Positions 1 to 5,725 of a stretch of DNA of 7,851 bases are shown here, piece after piece. The stretch covers positions 1 to 7,851 of the forward strand of contig JAAYZY010000393.1 of the NCBI GenBank assembly GCA_012514615.1, given 5' to 3'. The DNA comes from Chloroflexota bacterium (GTDB taxonomy: Bacteria; Chloroflexota; Anaerolineae; DTPP01). Every line of letters starts with the position of its first letter. The first letter of the stretch is position 1. The position numbers and the translations under genes are program-made. The notes below the pieces were generated by a model that had not been told where the DNA came from, searched no databases, and saw nothing but the letters and a program-made list of their open reading frames with translations.

Positions 1-473
1 GGGATGTCTTGCGTCAGCGGCATGCCCATGGCGAAGTGGGTCTCGTCTTCTTGGCCGAAGACGTTGGCAAAATCGCCTGGCTGGGCCTCGCACAGGGCGG
101 CGAAGTGCATGGGGATCGTCTTGACCGGCCGCGGCCCCTCGGCCTCCAACACGGTCAATGGGTCGCCGGCTTCCGCCCGCTCGGTCATCAGGTATGGCTT
201 CACCTGCACCGTGGCATAGGTGGTGGTGCCGGCCAACACCTCCTGGAGGAAAGCGCTCTCCGTAGAAGGCGGCTCGGCCTGCACGATGGGGTCGGTGACC
301 CGCAGCTGCATATCGGCGATGGAGCTGAAGTAGAGGAACTGGCCCCCCTCCACGATGACGAAGTCGCCGATGCGCAGCCCCTCGGTAGACACACCAGATT
401 CCAGTCGCGCCGTAAGGCCAGCGTTGAACGCCCCATCGGTGATCAGCCCCAGGCGCTTTCTGGTCACAACCAT
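1..473 (-). CDS. herA: HerA-like DNA-translocating ATPase, N-terminal HAS-barrel part only (runs off the left edge)
   Basis: The 157 visible residues start at an ATG at 473 and stay open to the window edge. Residues 6-65 alternate beta-strand-like stretches and glycine turns (RLGLITDG at 7-14, LRIGDFVIVEGGQ at 33-45), ending in an RVTDPI motif at 58-63. This is what I expect of the HAS barrel that precedes the FtsK-like ATPase domain in HerA proteins. A second segment around 105-150 (VLEAEGPRPVKTIP, then MHFAALCEA) resembles the linker leading into that domain. The Walker A and B motifs lie outside the window, so ATPase activity is inferred. HerA forms hexameric rings that pump DNA and work with the nuclease NurA, which is encoded two genes upstream. 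The start lies 7 bp after the previous stop. Purine-rich GGGAGG (485-490) and GAGGG (478-482) at the end of that gene could bind the ribosome, suggesting coupled translation. Another HAS-barrel protein is the main alternative. Confidence 0.75.
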   Translation of the reverse strand, partial: MVVTRKRLGLITDGAFNAGLTARLESGVSTEGLRIGDFVIVEGGQFLYFSSIADMQLRVTDPIVQAEPPSTESAFLQEVLAGTTTYATVQVKPYLMTERAEAGDPLTVLEAEGPRPVKTIPMHFAALCEAQPGDFANVFGQEDETHFAMGMPLTQDI

Positions 474-480
474 GGCTCCC

Positions 481-1077
481 TCACCCTCCCATCGGCTCGA
501 TGCCCTGCAGCACCGCCATCAGGCGGTCGTACTCACCCTTCAGCAGGCTGGCCGCCTCCCGCGCGGCCCGGCGCAGCCAGACCGGGCCATCCGACCGCTG
601 GCTGGCCACCTGGCGGATGTGCGCCGCCAGCAGGTGCTCGGCCGGCAGTGGGCCCACCCCCGCCAAGAGGAGCCGGAAGTAGGTCAGCCCGTCGGTGAAA
701 GCCCGCACCTGGGCCTCGCTGCAAGCCCACACCGAGTAGTGCAGCGGCGGCGGCTGAGGCGGCAGGTGCTGCCAGGGCCGCCCGTGGGCCTGCCAACCCA
801 CCAGCAGCGCCTGGAACTCGGTGCGTAGGGTCAGGTTCAGCTCTGGGTGCTCGCGGTAGATGTCGGCGTCGCGCACCTCTTCGCTGCTGCGCCGCAGGGC
901 CCGCCGGCTGGGGTCCAGGCCTGCCGTCTCGCCGAAGCTGACCACTGCCAGCGCCTCGCCGCCGGAACCCAACGCCGCCCGCACCAGGCAGCCCAGCGCT
1001 GGGGGCTGGTGCAGCAGGTAGCTTTCGGCGGTGAACCCCAGGGAATGGGTGGCCACAATCTCGCCAATCGCGGTCAT
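481..1077 (-). CDS. HAS-barrel-like protein of unknown function between nurA and herA
   Basis: This 198-residue protein starts at an ATG (1077-1075) that overlaps the nurA stop as ATGA, with GGGAG at 1086-1090 eight bases upstream. A longer in-frame reading upstream would run over the nurA coding sequence and is not preferred. Residues 3-35 (IGEIVATHSLGFTAE, then PPALGCLVRA) have the strand-turn pattern and the PPxLGxLV signature of small HAS-barrel domains seen in bacterial HerA neighbourhoods. The rest looks helical: REHPELNLTLRTEF at 75-88, the PPLHYSVWACSEAQV block at 110-124, TYFRLLL at 132-138, and a basic helix around 166-188. There is no nuclease motif, Walker motif, signal peptide or membrane segment. 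Its place between a nuclease and its motor, coupled to both, suggests a third subunit, perhaps an adaptor or assembly factor. That role is inferred from position and fold resemblance only. I am confident it is a real gene and moderately confident of the HAS-barrel assignment. Confidence 0.75.
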   Translation of the reverse strand: MTAIGEIVATHSLGFTAESYLLHQPPALGCLVRAALGSGGEALAVVSFGETAGLDPSRRALRRSSEEVRDADIYREHPELNLTLRTEFQALLVGWQAHGRPWQHLPPQPPPLHYSVWACSEAQVRAFTDGLTYFRLLLAGVGPLPAEHLLAAHIRQVASQRSDGPVWLRRAAREAASLLKGEYDRLMAVLQGIEPMGG

Positions 1078-2237
1078 ACGCCTCGCTCCCGTTTGCTGCG
1101 CGCTTTGGCCGACCAAGGGGCGTGCATCCTCTGCCGAGCCAAGGCCGCCTCGATCATCTCCTCTACCACGCGCCGGTCGGTCTGGGTGATGGCCGCCTGC
1201 TCGTGGGCCTCCTGCAACGCCGGCGGGTAGCCACGGCCGCGCCGACACTGGTCGAAGGCCGTGGCATGCACCCGGTCCAGCAGCAGCGGATCCTGCAGCA
1301 CCCACAGCGGCGCTTCGATGCGGGCGATCTCATCCCCCACGTTCAGGTAGAAGAAGCCCACGTGGTGCTCTCCGTACTGCTTCAGGATCGGCGAGCAGCT
1401 CTGGAAAAGGGCGGAGCGCTCCCCCACCCCCAAGTAGTCGAAGACGGCTCGGTCCACAATGCCGGCCAGCGAGGCGCACGGCAGGGCGCCGTCGGGCCCT
1501 GGCGCACACAGGCGGCACTGGGTGGGCCGTTCGTCGCACAGGAGCAGCCGCAGCGAATCCACCACGTCGTGGGCGCCAGGCATGCTGATGTAGTTGGCCA
1601 CTGCGGTGCCCGCCTCGCGGAAGCCGTTCAGCGCTTCCAGGAACGGCTGCAGAAGCGCCGCCTGCACTGCGGCATCCACCTTCTCCAGGCCCCAGAGAAC
1701 GATGACCCCATCGGTGAAAGCCACCACCGGCGGCGACGCTAAGCGAGCCGCCTCCAACAACGCCTGCAGCTCTTCGGCGAACATCTTGGCCGCCAGGATG
1801 GCCCCCTCCACCGGCTGCGTGCGGCCGCGGGGCGGCACGAAAAGGTCTTCTTCCCTGTAGTACAACCGCCCCGCCGAGCCCAGGCTCGCCCCAGGCTCCG
1901 CTCCGTAGGTGATGACCGCGTGGCCGGTGTTGACGATGTAGTAGCGGATGGGGAAGTGGCGGTCTGGCCCCATGCTGGACCCGTCGGCAGCAGCGACGCT
2001 GAAGCTGTCGGGCAGAGGAGGCATGGCGAAAGCGCCGTTGAGTTCGCCCAGGGGCAGCGCCGCCGGCCAAGTGAATCGGGTCGCAGAGTCGCCCAGACGC
2101 TGGCGGATGGCGGCCGCGGCGTCCGGCTGGCGCATCAACTGGCGAGCCAGTTCCAAGTCCAAGCGACGCTTCTCCGTCTGGGAAGCGCCGATCATCTCAT
2201 CCACATGGCGGCTGATCTGTTCCAGCCTCAGGGGCAT
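1074..2237 (-). CDS. nurA: NurA-family DNA nuclease
   Basis: A 387-residue cytoplasmic protein of the NurA family, metal-dependent nucleases that resect DNA ends with the HerA motor. The first visible motif is VAAADGSSMG at 81-90, whose D85 matches the first conserved catalytic aspartate. FTDGVIVLWG at 174-183 holds D176, the second conserved DG. Two glutamates, E155 and E156, sit about 20 residues before it where the family's catalytic Glu is expected. GYPPALQEAH at 336-345 matches the C-terminal YPxxLxxAH block with its conserved histidine. Four cysteines at 234, 241, 244 and 254 form a compact C-x6-C-x2-C-x9-C group not expected from the archaeal prototypes. The ATG at 2237 is chosen because GGAG lies six bases upstream and the frame further upstream runs over the promoter region and is antisense to the next gene. 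The stop overlaps the following start by 4 bp. Expression probably comes from the leftward promoter at 2284-2312. Confidence 0.88.
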   Translation of the reverse strand: MPLRLEQISRHVDEMIGASQTEKRRLDLELARQLMRQPDAAAAIRQRLGDSATRFTWPAALPLGELNGAFAMPPLPDSFSVAAADGSSMGPDRHFPIRYYIVNTGHAVITYGAEPGASLGSAGRLYYREEDLFVPPRGRTQPVEGAILAAKMFAEELQALLEAARLASPPVVAFTDGVIVLWGLEKVDAAVQAALLQPFLEALNGFREAGTAVANYISMPGAHDVVDSLRLLLCDERPTQCRLCAPGPDGALPCASLAGIVDRAVFDYLGVGERSALFQSCSPILKQYGEHHVGFFYLNVGDEIARIEAPLWVLQDPLLLDRVHATAFDQCRRGRGYPPALQEAHEQAAITQTDRRVVEEMIEAALARQRMHAPWSAKARSKRERGV

Positions 2238-2283
2238 CGGCCACTCCGCTGTACAGGGCGATTGGGGCGGTGTTGCTGCCTGC

Positions 2284-2312
2284 AGTCTAGCACACTTTGC
2301 GCCGCTAAGCAA
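2284..2312 (-). promoter_or_regulatory. Candidate extended -10 promoter for the nurA operon
   Basis: Read on the minus strand, TTGCTT (2312-2307) is followed by a 17 bp spacer and TAGACT (2289-2284). The hexamers match the sigma70 consensus at four of six positions each, and the three bases before the -10 are TGC, the extended -10 signature. Transcription would start near 2277, leaving a leader of about 40 bases before the nurA ATG. The spacing is ideal, but the hexamers are imperfect, so this is a moderate prediction. Confidence 0.45.
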
Positions 2313-2324
2313 GCAGCCGGCTAG

Positions 2325-2346
2325 GGGCTCACAGGCCGGCGAGCCC
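2325..2346. promoter_or_regulatory. Inverted repeat between the divergent promoters, possible operator
   Basis: GGGCTC (2325-2330) and GAGCCC (2341-2346) form a perfect 6 bp inverted repeat around a 10 bp centre, giving half-sites 16 bp apart. A palindromic AGCCGGCT (2315-2322) sits beside it. It lies upstream of both -35 elements, where a regulator could affect both operons. In sequence this GC-rich, a 6 bp dyad can occur by chance, and no regulator gene is present in the window. Confidence 0.25.
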
Positions 2347-2359
2347 ATGCCGCGGGTGC

Positions 2360-2388
2360 TTGTCCCCAGCCATGACCTATAGTATAAT
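2360..2388 (+). promoter_or_regulatory. Sigma70-type promoter for the rightward genes
   Basis: TTGTCC (2360-2365) is followed by a 17 bp spacer and a perfect TATAAT (2383-2388). A partly overlapping TATAGT (2378-2383) precedes it. In an otherwise GC-rich region this AT island stands out. Transcription would start near 2395, giving a leader of about 44 bases before the methyltransferase ATG at 2439. The -10 is exact and the -35 matches four of six positions. Confidence 0.7.
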
Positions 2389-2438
2389 GGAGCAGTGGCA
2401 AGCGATGAAAGTGTCAACACAACCGGCCGTGGAGCGAG

Positions 2439-3353
2439 ATGATCTGGGCGTTCGTTGTTCTGGGCCTTCTGGTGGCCGGCCTGGCCTACTGGCAGTTGGT
2501 GGTCGCCGAGGGCGCCTACCTGGGGGCGCCCATCGTGGCCTTGCTCTACGACTGGACGGCGCCGCGCTACGACCGCATCAAGCAGTTCCTGGGAGAGAAC
2601 GAAGAATGGTTTCTGGCCCGGCCGCTGCGTCAGGCCTTGGCCGATACGCCCCAGCCCTTGATCTTGGATGTGGCCACTGGCGCCGGTCGCCTGCCTGAGG
2701 CGCTTCTGCGCCAACCGGAGTTCGCGGGGCAGGTGGTAGGGCTGGACCTCTCGCGGGGTATGCTGCGGCAGGCCCAGCGCAAGGCGACCACCCACGCCGA
2801 TCGCCTGCTCTGGCTCTGGGACGACGCGTCGTCGCTCCCGTTTGCGGCTAACCTCTTCGATGCGGTCGTCTGCCTGGAGGCCCTGGAGTTCATGCCCGAC
2901 CCTCGGGGCGTGCTGGACGAGATGGCCCGGGTGCTGCGGCCGGGCGGGCTGCTCCTGATCACCAACCGCGTGGGGCGCGAGAGCAGCTTGCTCCCGGGCC
3001 GAGCCTTCCGAGGGGACGACCTGCGCCGGGCTCTGCAGGCCGTGGGGCTGCAGGGCGTCACCTTCAACCGCTGGCAGGTGGACTATGACCAGGTCTGGGC
3101 GCGCAAGCGAGGCTGGGCCGCCGGCGCGCCGCCCGGCCCCTTGGGGCAGAGGCTGGCCGGCCACCTGCGCTGCCCTCGGTGCCGCACCCTGGAGCTGGAA
3201 CCCGCGGCGCACGGGGCAGCGCTGACCTGTCGCCACTGCGGCCACCGCGTGCCGCAGCAGGCGAACCTGGCCCTGCTGCACCACGATCGCTTCTGGACAC
3301 GCTTGGGAGCGGGTCCACTGTCGCCAGACCAGGCGCAGGGGGGCGAGGCGTGA
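2439..3353 (+). CDS. Membrane-anchored class I SAM-dependent methyltransferase with C-terminal zinc ribbon
   Basis: A 304-residue protein with three parts. Residues 3-22 form one hydrophobic helix (IWAFVVLGLLVAGLAYW), a likely signal anchor. Residues 33-215 are a class I (UbiE-like) methyltransferase: LYDWTAPRYDRIK at 36-48, the SAM-binding loop LILDVATGAGR at 74-84, GLDLSRGML at 101-109 with the acidic ribose-binding position, the VVCLEALEF strand at 143-151, and the LRPGGLLLITN block at 166-176. C245, C248, C264 and C267 form a CPRC/CRHC zinc ribbon. The substrate is unknown. UbiE-like enzymes often methylate quinones or lipids, which would suit a membrane anchor. The ATG at 2439 has GGAG five to eight bases upstream, slightly close, and lies about 44 bases from the predicted transcription start. 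It is the first gene of the rightward group. Its TGA overlaps the GTG start of the next gene. Confidence 0.88.
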   Translation: MIWAFVVLGLLVAGLAYWQLVVAEGAYLGAPIVALLYDWTAPRYDRIKQFLGENEEWFLARPLRQALADTPQPLILDVATGAGRLPEALLRQPEFAGQVVGLDLSRGMLRQAQRKATTHADRLLWLWDDASSLPFAANLFDAVVCLEALEFMPDPRGVLDEMARVLRPGGLLLITNRVGRESSLLPGRAFRGDDLRRALQAVGLQGVTFNRWQVDYDQVWARKRGWAAGAPPGPLGQRLAGHLRCPRCRTLELEPAAHGAALTCRHCGHRVPQQANLALLHHDRFWTRLGAGPLSPDQAQGGEA

Positions 3354-3889
3354 GAATCGGCGTGCTGGCGGATACGCACGTCCCGGATCGGTTGTCGGCG
3401 CTGCCGCTGGGCGTCGGGCGCGCCTTGGGGAAGCCAGACATCGTGCTGCACGTTGGCGACGCGACGCAGATGGATGTGCTGCGCTGGCTGCGGGAATCGT
3501 GGCCGCTCACCTTCGGTGTGTTCGGCGACCAAGACAACGCTGAGGTGCGCCGCTGCCTGCAGGCAAGGCAGGTGGTGCAGTTCGGCTCGCGGCGCGTGGG
3601 GCTGATCCACGGCCATGTCGCTCCTGCGCCGCACTGGCCAGCCCGCCTGAGCCAGGCGCTGCAGAAACCGCCAGTCGAAGAGCTGTTGGACCGCCTGCTG
3701 GAGCAGTTCACCGATCAGCCGGTAGACTGCATCGTCTTCGGCCACACGCACCGGCCGCTGGTGCGCTACTACCGGGGCGTGCTCTTCTTCAACCCTGGGG
3801 CGGCCAGCGGCGGCCGACAGCAGCCAGTCTCGGTTGGCACCCTGGAGATCACCGACCGTTCGATCACTGCTCAGATCATCGAACTCTGA
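3350..3889 (+). CDS. Calcineurin-like metallophosphoesterase, YfcE/MJ0936 type
   Basis: A 179-residue cytoplasmic phosphoesterase, a usual length for this small family. The dinuclear metal-site motifs appear in order: ADTH at 7-10, HVGDA at 34-38, GVFGDQDN at 56-63, IHGH at 86-89 and VFGHTHRP at 129-136. They are followed by FNPGAAS at 147-153, the closing motif of this group. The family hydrolyses phosphodiesters or phosphomonoesters with Mn or related metals, but the natural substrate cannot be read from sequence. The third motif is unusual: GD replaces the normal GN, so the asparagine that usually binds metal and substrate is Asp60. The GTG at 3350 is chosen because the DTH motif follows at once, a G-rich ribosome site precedes it, and GTGA overlaps the upstream stop. 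A longer reading from 3179 would lie inside the methyltransferase and encodes no recognisable domain. Translation is probably coupled to that gene. Confidence 0.87.
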   Translation: MRIGVLADTHVPDRLSALPLGVGRALGKPDIVLHVGDATQMDVLRWLRESWPLTFGVFGDQDNAEVRRCLQARQVVQFGSRRVGLIHGHVAPAPHWPARLSQALQKPPVEELLDRLLEQFTDQPVDCIVFGHTHRPLVRYYRGVLFFNPGAASGGRQQPVSVGTLEITDRSITAQIIEL

Positions 3890-3897
3890 GGCTTCTT

Positions 3898-3903
3898 GGG
3901 AGG
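3898..3903 (+). promoter_or_regulatory. Ribosome binding site that fixes a TTG start
   Basis: GGGAGG lies six bases before TTG at 3910. No ATG or GTG lies nearby in this frame, and the next in-frame ATG, at codon 41, would remove the N-terminal strands. The strong site at correct spacing is the reason for choosing the rare start. Confidence 0.65.
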
Positions 3904-3909
3904 ATCACT

Positions 3910-4686
3910 TTGCAGACAGACACCCCTCTGACCCTCGTCCGTTTCCTCTGGGAAGGGCAGACCTTGGAGGGTCTCTGCCTAGACGGAGACCTCTACCGGC
4001 TGGATGGCTGGCGCGGCCTGCAGCCGGTGATGGGCGCATACATGGCCCCGCTGGCCCAGGCCAGGCTGCTGGCTCCCTGCGCCCCCACCAAGATCATCGC
4101 TGTGGGCCGCAACTACGCCGCCCACGCTGCCGAGCACGGGTCGCAGGTGCCGCCGGAGCCGCTCTTCTTCCTCAAGCCGCCCAGCTCGGTCATCGGGCCA
4201 GGCGACGCCATCGTCTACCCCGCGCTCTCGCAGCATGTGGAGCACGAGGGTGAGCTGGCTGTGGTCATCGGCCGCCGCATGCGCCATGTGGCAGACGAGG
4301 ATGCCCTGGCCGGCGTGTTGGGCTACACCTGCGCCGTAGACGTCACCGCCCGCGACCTGCAGCGAAAAGACGGCCAGTGGACCCGGGGCAAGGGCTTCGA
4401 CACGTTCTGCCCCTTGGGGCCGTGGCTGGCGCTGGGTCTGGACCCGACGGATCTGGCCCTGGCCTGCCGGGTCAACGGGCAATTGCGGCAGCAGGCCCGC
4501 ACCGGGGAGATGGTCTTCCCGGTGTCCCACCTCATCGCCTGCGCCTCGCAGGTGATGACCCTGGAACCGGGCGACGTCATCCTCACCGGCACTCCTGCCG
4601 GCGTGGGCCCGCTGCACCCCGGCGACCAAGTCGAAGTGGAGATCGAAGGCATCGGCCTGCTGCGCAACCCTGTGGTTGCCCCGTAG
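3910..4686 (+). CDS. Fumarylacetoacetate hydrolase (FAH) family enzyme
   Basis: A 258-residue soluble enzyme of the FAH family, Mg-dependent enzymes that hydrolyse, decarboxylate or isomerise beta-diketo acids such as acylpyruvates and oxaloacetate. Residues 1-55 form the small N-terminal domain. The catalytic domain begins with IIAVGRNYAAHAAE at 62-75. EHEGELAVVIG at 111-121 supplies the metal ligands E113 and E115, and AVDVTARDLQ at 142-151 supplies D144. RGKGFDTFCPLGPW at 159-172 holds the conserved lysine K161, and ILTGTPAGVG at 224-233 is the classic final motif. All expected ligands are present, so the protein should be active. It most resembles the FAHD1/YcgM-type single-domain group, whose substrates differ between members, so no specific reaction is assigned. 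It starts at TTG after a strong ribosome site, 20 bp after the phosphoesterase, and argF follows after 51 bp. Nothing else here hints at an aromatic degradation pathway. Confidence 0.88.
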   Translation: MQTDTPLTLVRFLWEGQTLEGLCLDGDLYRLDGWRGLQPVMGAYMAPLAQARLLAPCAPTKIIAVGRNYAAHAAEHGSQVPPEPLFFLKPPSSVIGPGDAIVYPALSQHVEHEGELAVVIGRRMRHVADEDALAGVLGYTCAVDVTARDLQRKDGQWTRGKGFDTFCPLGPWLALGLDPTDLALACRVNGQLRQQARTGEMVFPVSHLIACASQVMTLEPGDVILTGTPAGVGPLHPGDQVEVEIEGIGLLRNPVVAP

Positions 4687-4737
4687 CAGCGCCGTTCACC
4701 CATCCCTTGCGTCACCACCTGAGGAGGCTACCTGACC

Positions 4738-5658
4738 ATGAAGCACTTCTTGACCATCGCTGAGACCAGCCAGAGCGAGTTCGACCACATCATGAACCTG
4801 GCGGTACAGTTGAAGAAGGAATGGAAGGAAGGCGGCAACCGCCCGATCCTGGCTCGCAAGACGCTGGGGCTAATCTTCCAGAAGCCGTCGCTGCGTACGC
4901 GGGTGTCGTTTGAGATGGCCATGCAGCACCTGGGCGGCAACGCCTTGTATCTCTCGCCAGACGAGATCCAGCTGGGCAAGCGCGAGAGCGTGGCCGACGT
5001 GGCTCGGGTCCTTTCTCGCTTCGTGGATGGCATCATGGCCCGCGTCTTCGCCCACAGCGACCTGGAGGAACTGGCCCGCTACTCCCGGGTACCGGTCATC
5101 AACGGCCTGTCAGACTTCTCCCATCCCTGCCAAGCCGTCGGCGACCTGCTGACCATCCTGGAACACAAGGGCCGCCTACAGGGCGTGCGCCTGGCCTACG
5201 TGGGCGACGGCAACAACGTGGCCGTTTCCCTCATGTTTGCCGCGGCCAAGCTGGGCCTGCACCTCACCATCGGCTGCCCCGAAGGCTACGAGCCGCCAGC
5301 CCAGGCCACCAGCATGGCCCAGTCCGACCTGAACAAGGGGGCCACCATCCGCATCGTCCACGACCCGGCAGAAGCGGTGGCCCAGGCCGACGTGATCTAC
5401 ACCGACGTCTGGACCAGCATGGGGCAGGAGAAAGAGACGGAGAAGCGGCTGAAGGTCTTCCCACCCTACCAGGTGAACGCTTCGCTGCTGGCCCAAGCTC
5501 GGCCGGACGCCATCGTCATGCACTGCCTGCCAGCGCACCGAGGCCAGGAGATCACCGACGAGGTGGCCGATGGGCCGCACTCTGTGCTCTTCGACCAAGC
5601 GGAGAACCGCATGCACGGTCAGAAGGCCGTGCTGGCTGTTCTGATGGGCGGCATGTAG
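4738..5658 (+). CDS. argF: Ornithine carbamoyltransferase
   Basis: This 306-residue enzyme transfers a carbamoyl group from carbamoyl phosphate to ornithine, making citrulline in arginine synthesis; it normally acts as a cytoplasmic trimer. The carbamoyl-phosphate loop is [11 protein letters not shown] at 49-59, with SLRTR in place of the more common STRTR. Other landmarks are [14 protein letters not shown] at 71-84, the [12 protein letters not shown] block at 129-140, [11 protein letters not shown] at 154-164, the ornithine-binding DVWTSMGQE loop at 223-231, and HCLPAHRG at 262-269 with the catalytic cysteine C263. The SMG loop and HCLP motif favour ornithine over aspartate or acetylornithine as acceptor. 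Length is typical and nothing is missing. The ATG at 4738 has GAGGAGG ten bases upstream. No ARG-box-like operator or obvious separate promoter is visible in the 51 bp before it, and no other arginine gene is in view, so it may be read from an upstream promoter. Confidence 0.96.
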   Translation: MKHFLTIAETSQSEFDHIMNLAVQLKKEWKEGGNRPILARKTLGLIFQKPSLRTRVSFEMAMQHLGGNALYLSPDEIQLGKRESVADVARVLSRFVDGIMARVFAHSDLEELARYSRVPVINGLSDFSHPCQAVGDLLTILEHKGRLQGVRLAYVGDGNNVAVSLMFAAAKLGLHLTIGCPEGYEPPAQATSMAQSDLNKGATIRIVHDPAEAVAQADVIYTDVWTSMGQEKETEKRLKVFPPYQVNASLLAQARPDAIVMHCLPAHRGQEITDEVADGPHSVLFDQAENRMHGQKAVLAVLMGGM

Positions 5659-5670
5659 CCACCCTGGCGG

Positions 5671-5697
5671 GTTGGGGGGCAAGGCCCCCCCCCGACC
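5671..5697 (+). terminator. GC-rich hairpin after argF, possible terminator without a U tract
   Basis: GGGGGGC (5674-5680) and GCCCCCC (5684-5690) form a perfect 7 bp stem around an AAG loop. Flanking GTT and GAC can extend the stem if three cytosines bulge out. It begins 15 bases after the argF stop and ends well before the next ribosome site. No T-run follows, so it is not a standard intrinsic terminator. It may instead slow or partly stop transcription, or protect the argF message. Confidence 0.35.
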
Positions 5698-5725
5698 GGC
5701 TGGCTGCGCAACCAGGAGGGGCTCC

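Noticed and set aside
9..828. Plus-strand open frames opposite herA and the HAS-barrel-like gene
   Set aside because: They are high-GC shadow frames with Pro/Arg/Gly-rich composition and no domain. The minus-strand readings have clear motifs and tight operon spacing.
1122..1742. 206-residue plus-strand open frame opposite nurA
   Set aside because: It is antisense to a recognisable nuclease gene and encodes no recognisable domain.
1..2237. Idea that the HerA/NurA locus is an anti-phage defence system
   Set aside because: Some HerA proteins do serve in defence with SIR2 or DUF4297 partners, but here the partner is a canonical NurA, the neighbours are housekeeping enzymes, and there are no mobile or defence-island genes.
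2405..2698. Possible leader peptide starting at the ATG at 2405 in the methyltransferase 5' region
   Set aside because: The only purine-rich site upstream would lie before the predicted transcription start, and the frame continues far into the methyltransferase out of phase.
2238..3284. Upstream extension of the nurA frame on the minus strand, giving a 736-residue reading
   Set aside because: It crosses both promoters and then runs antisense through the methyltransferase, whose motifs are intact. The extension has no recognisable domain, and the ATG at 2237 has a proper ribosome site.
5685..5693. Run of nine cytosines as a sequencing error breaking a gene
   Set aside because: It lies between argF and the TPR gene, both of which are intact, so a length error there would change no protein.
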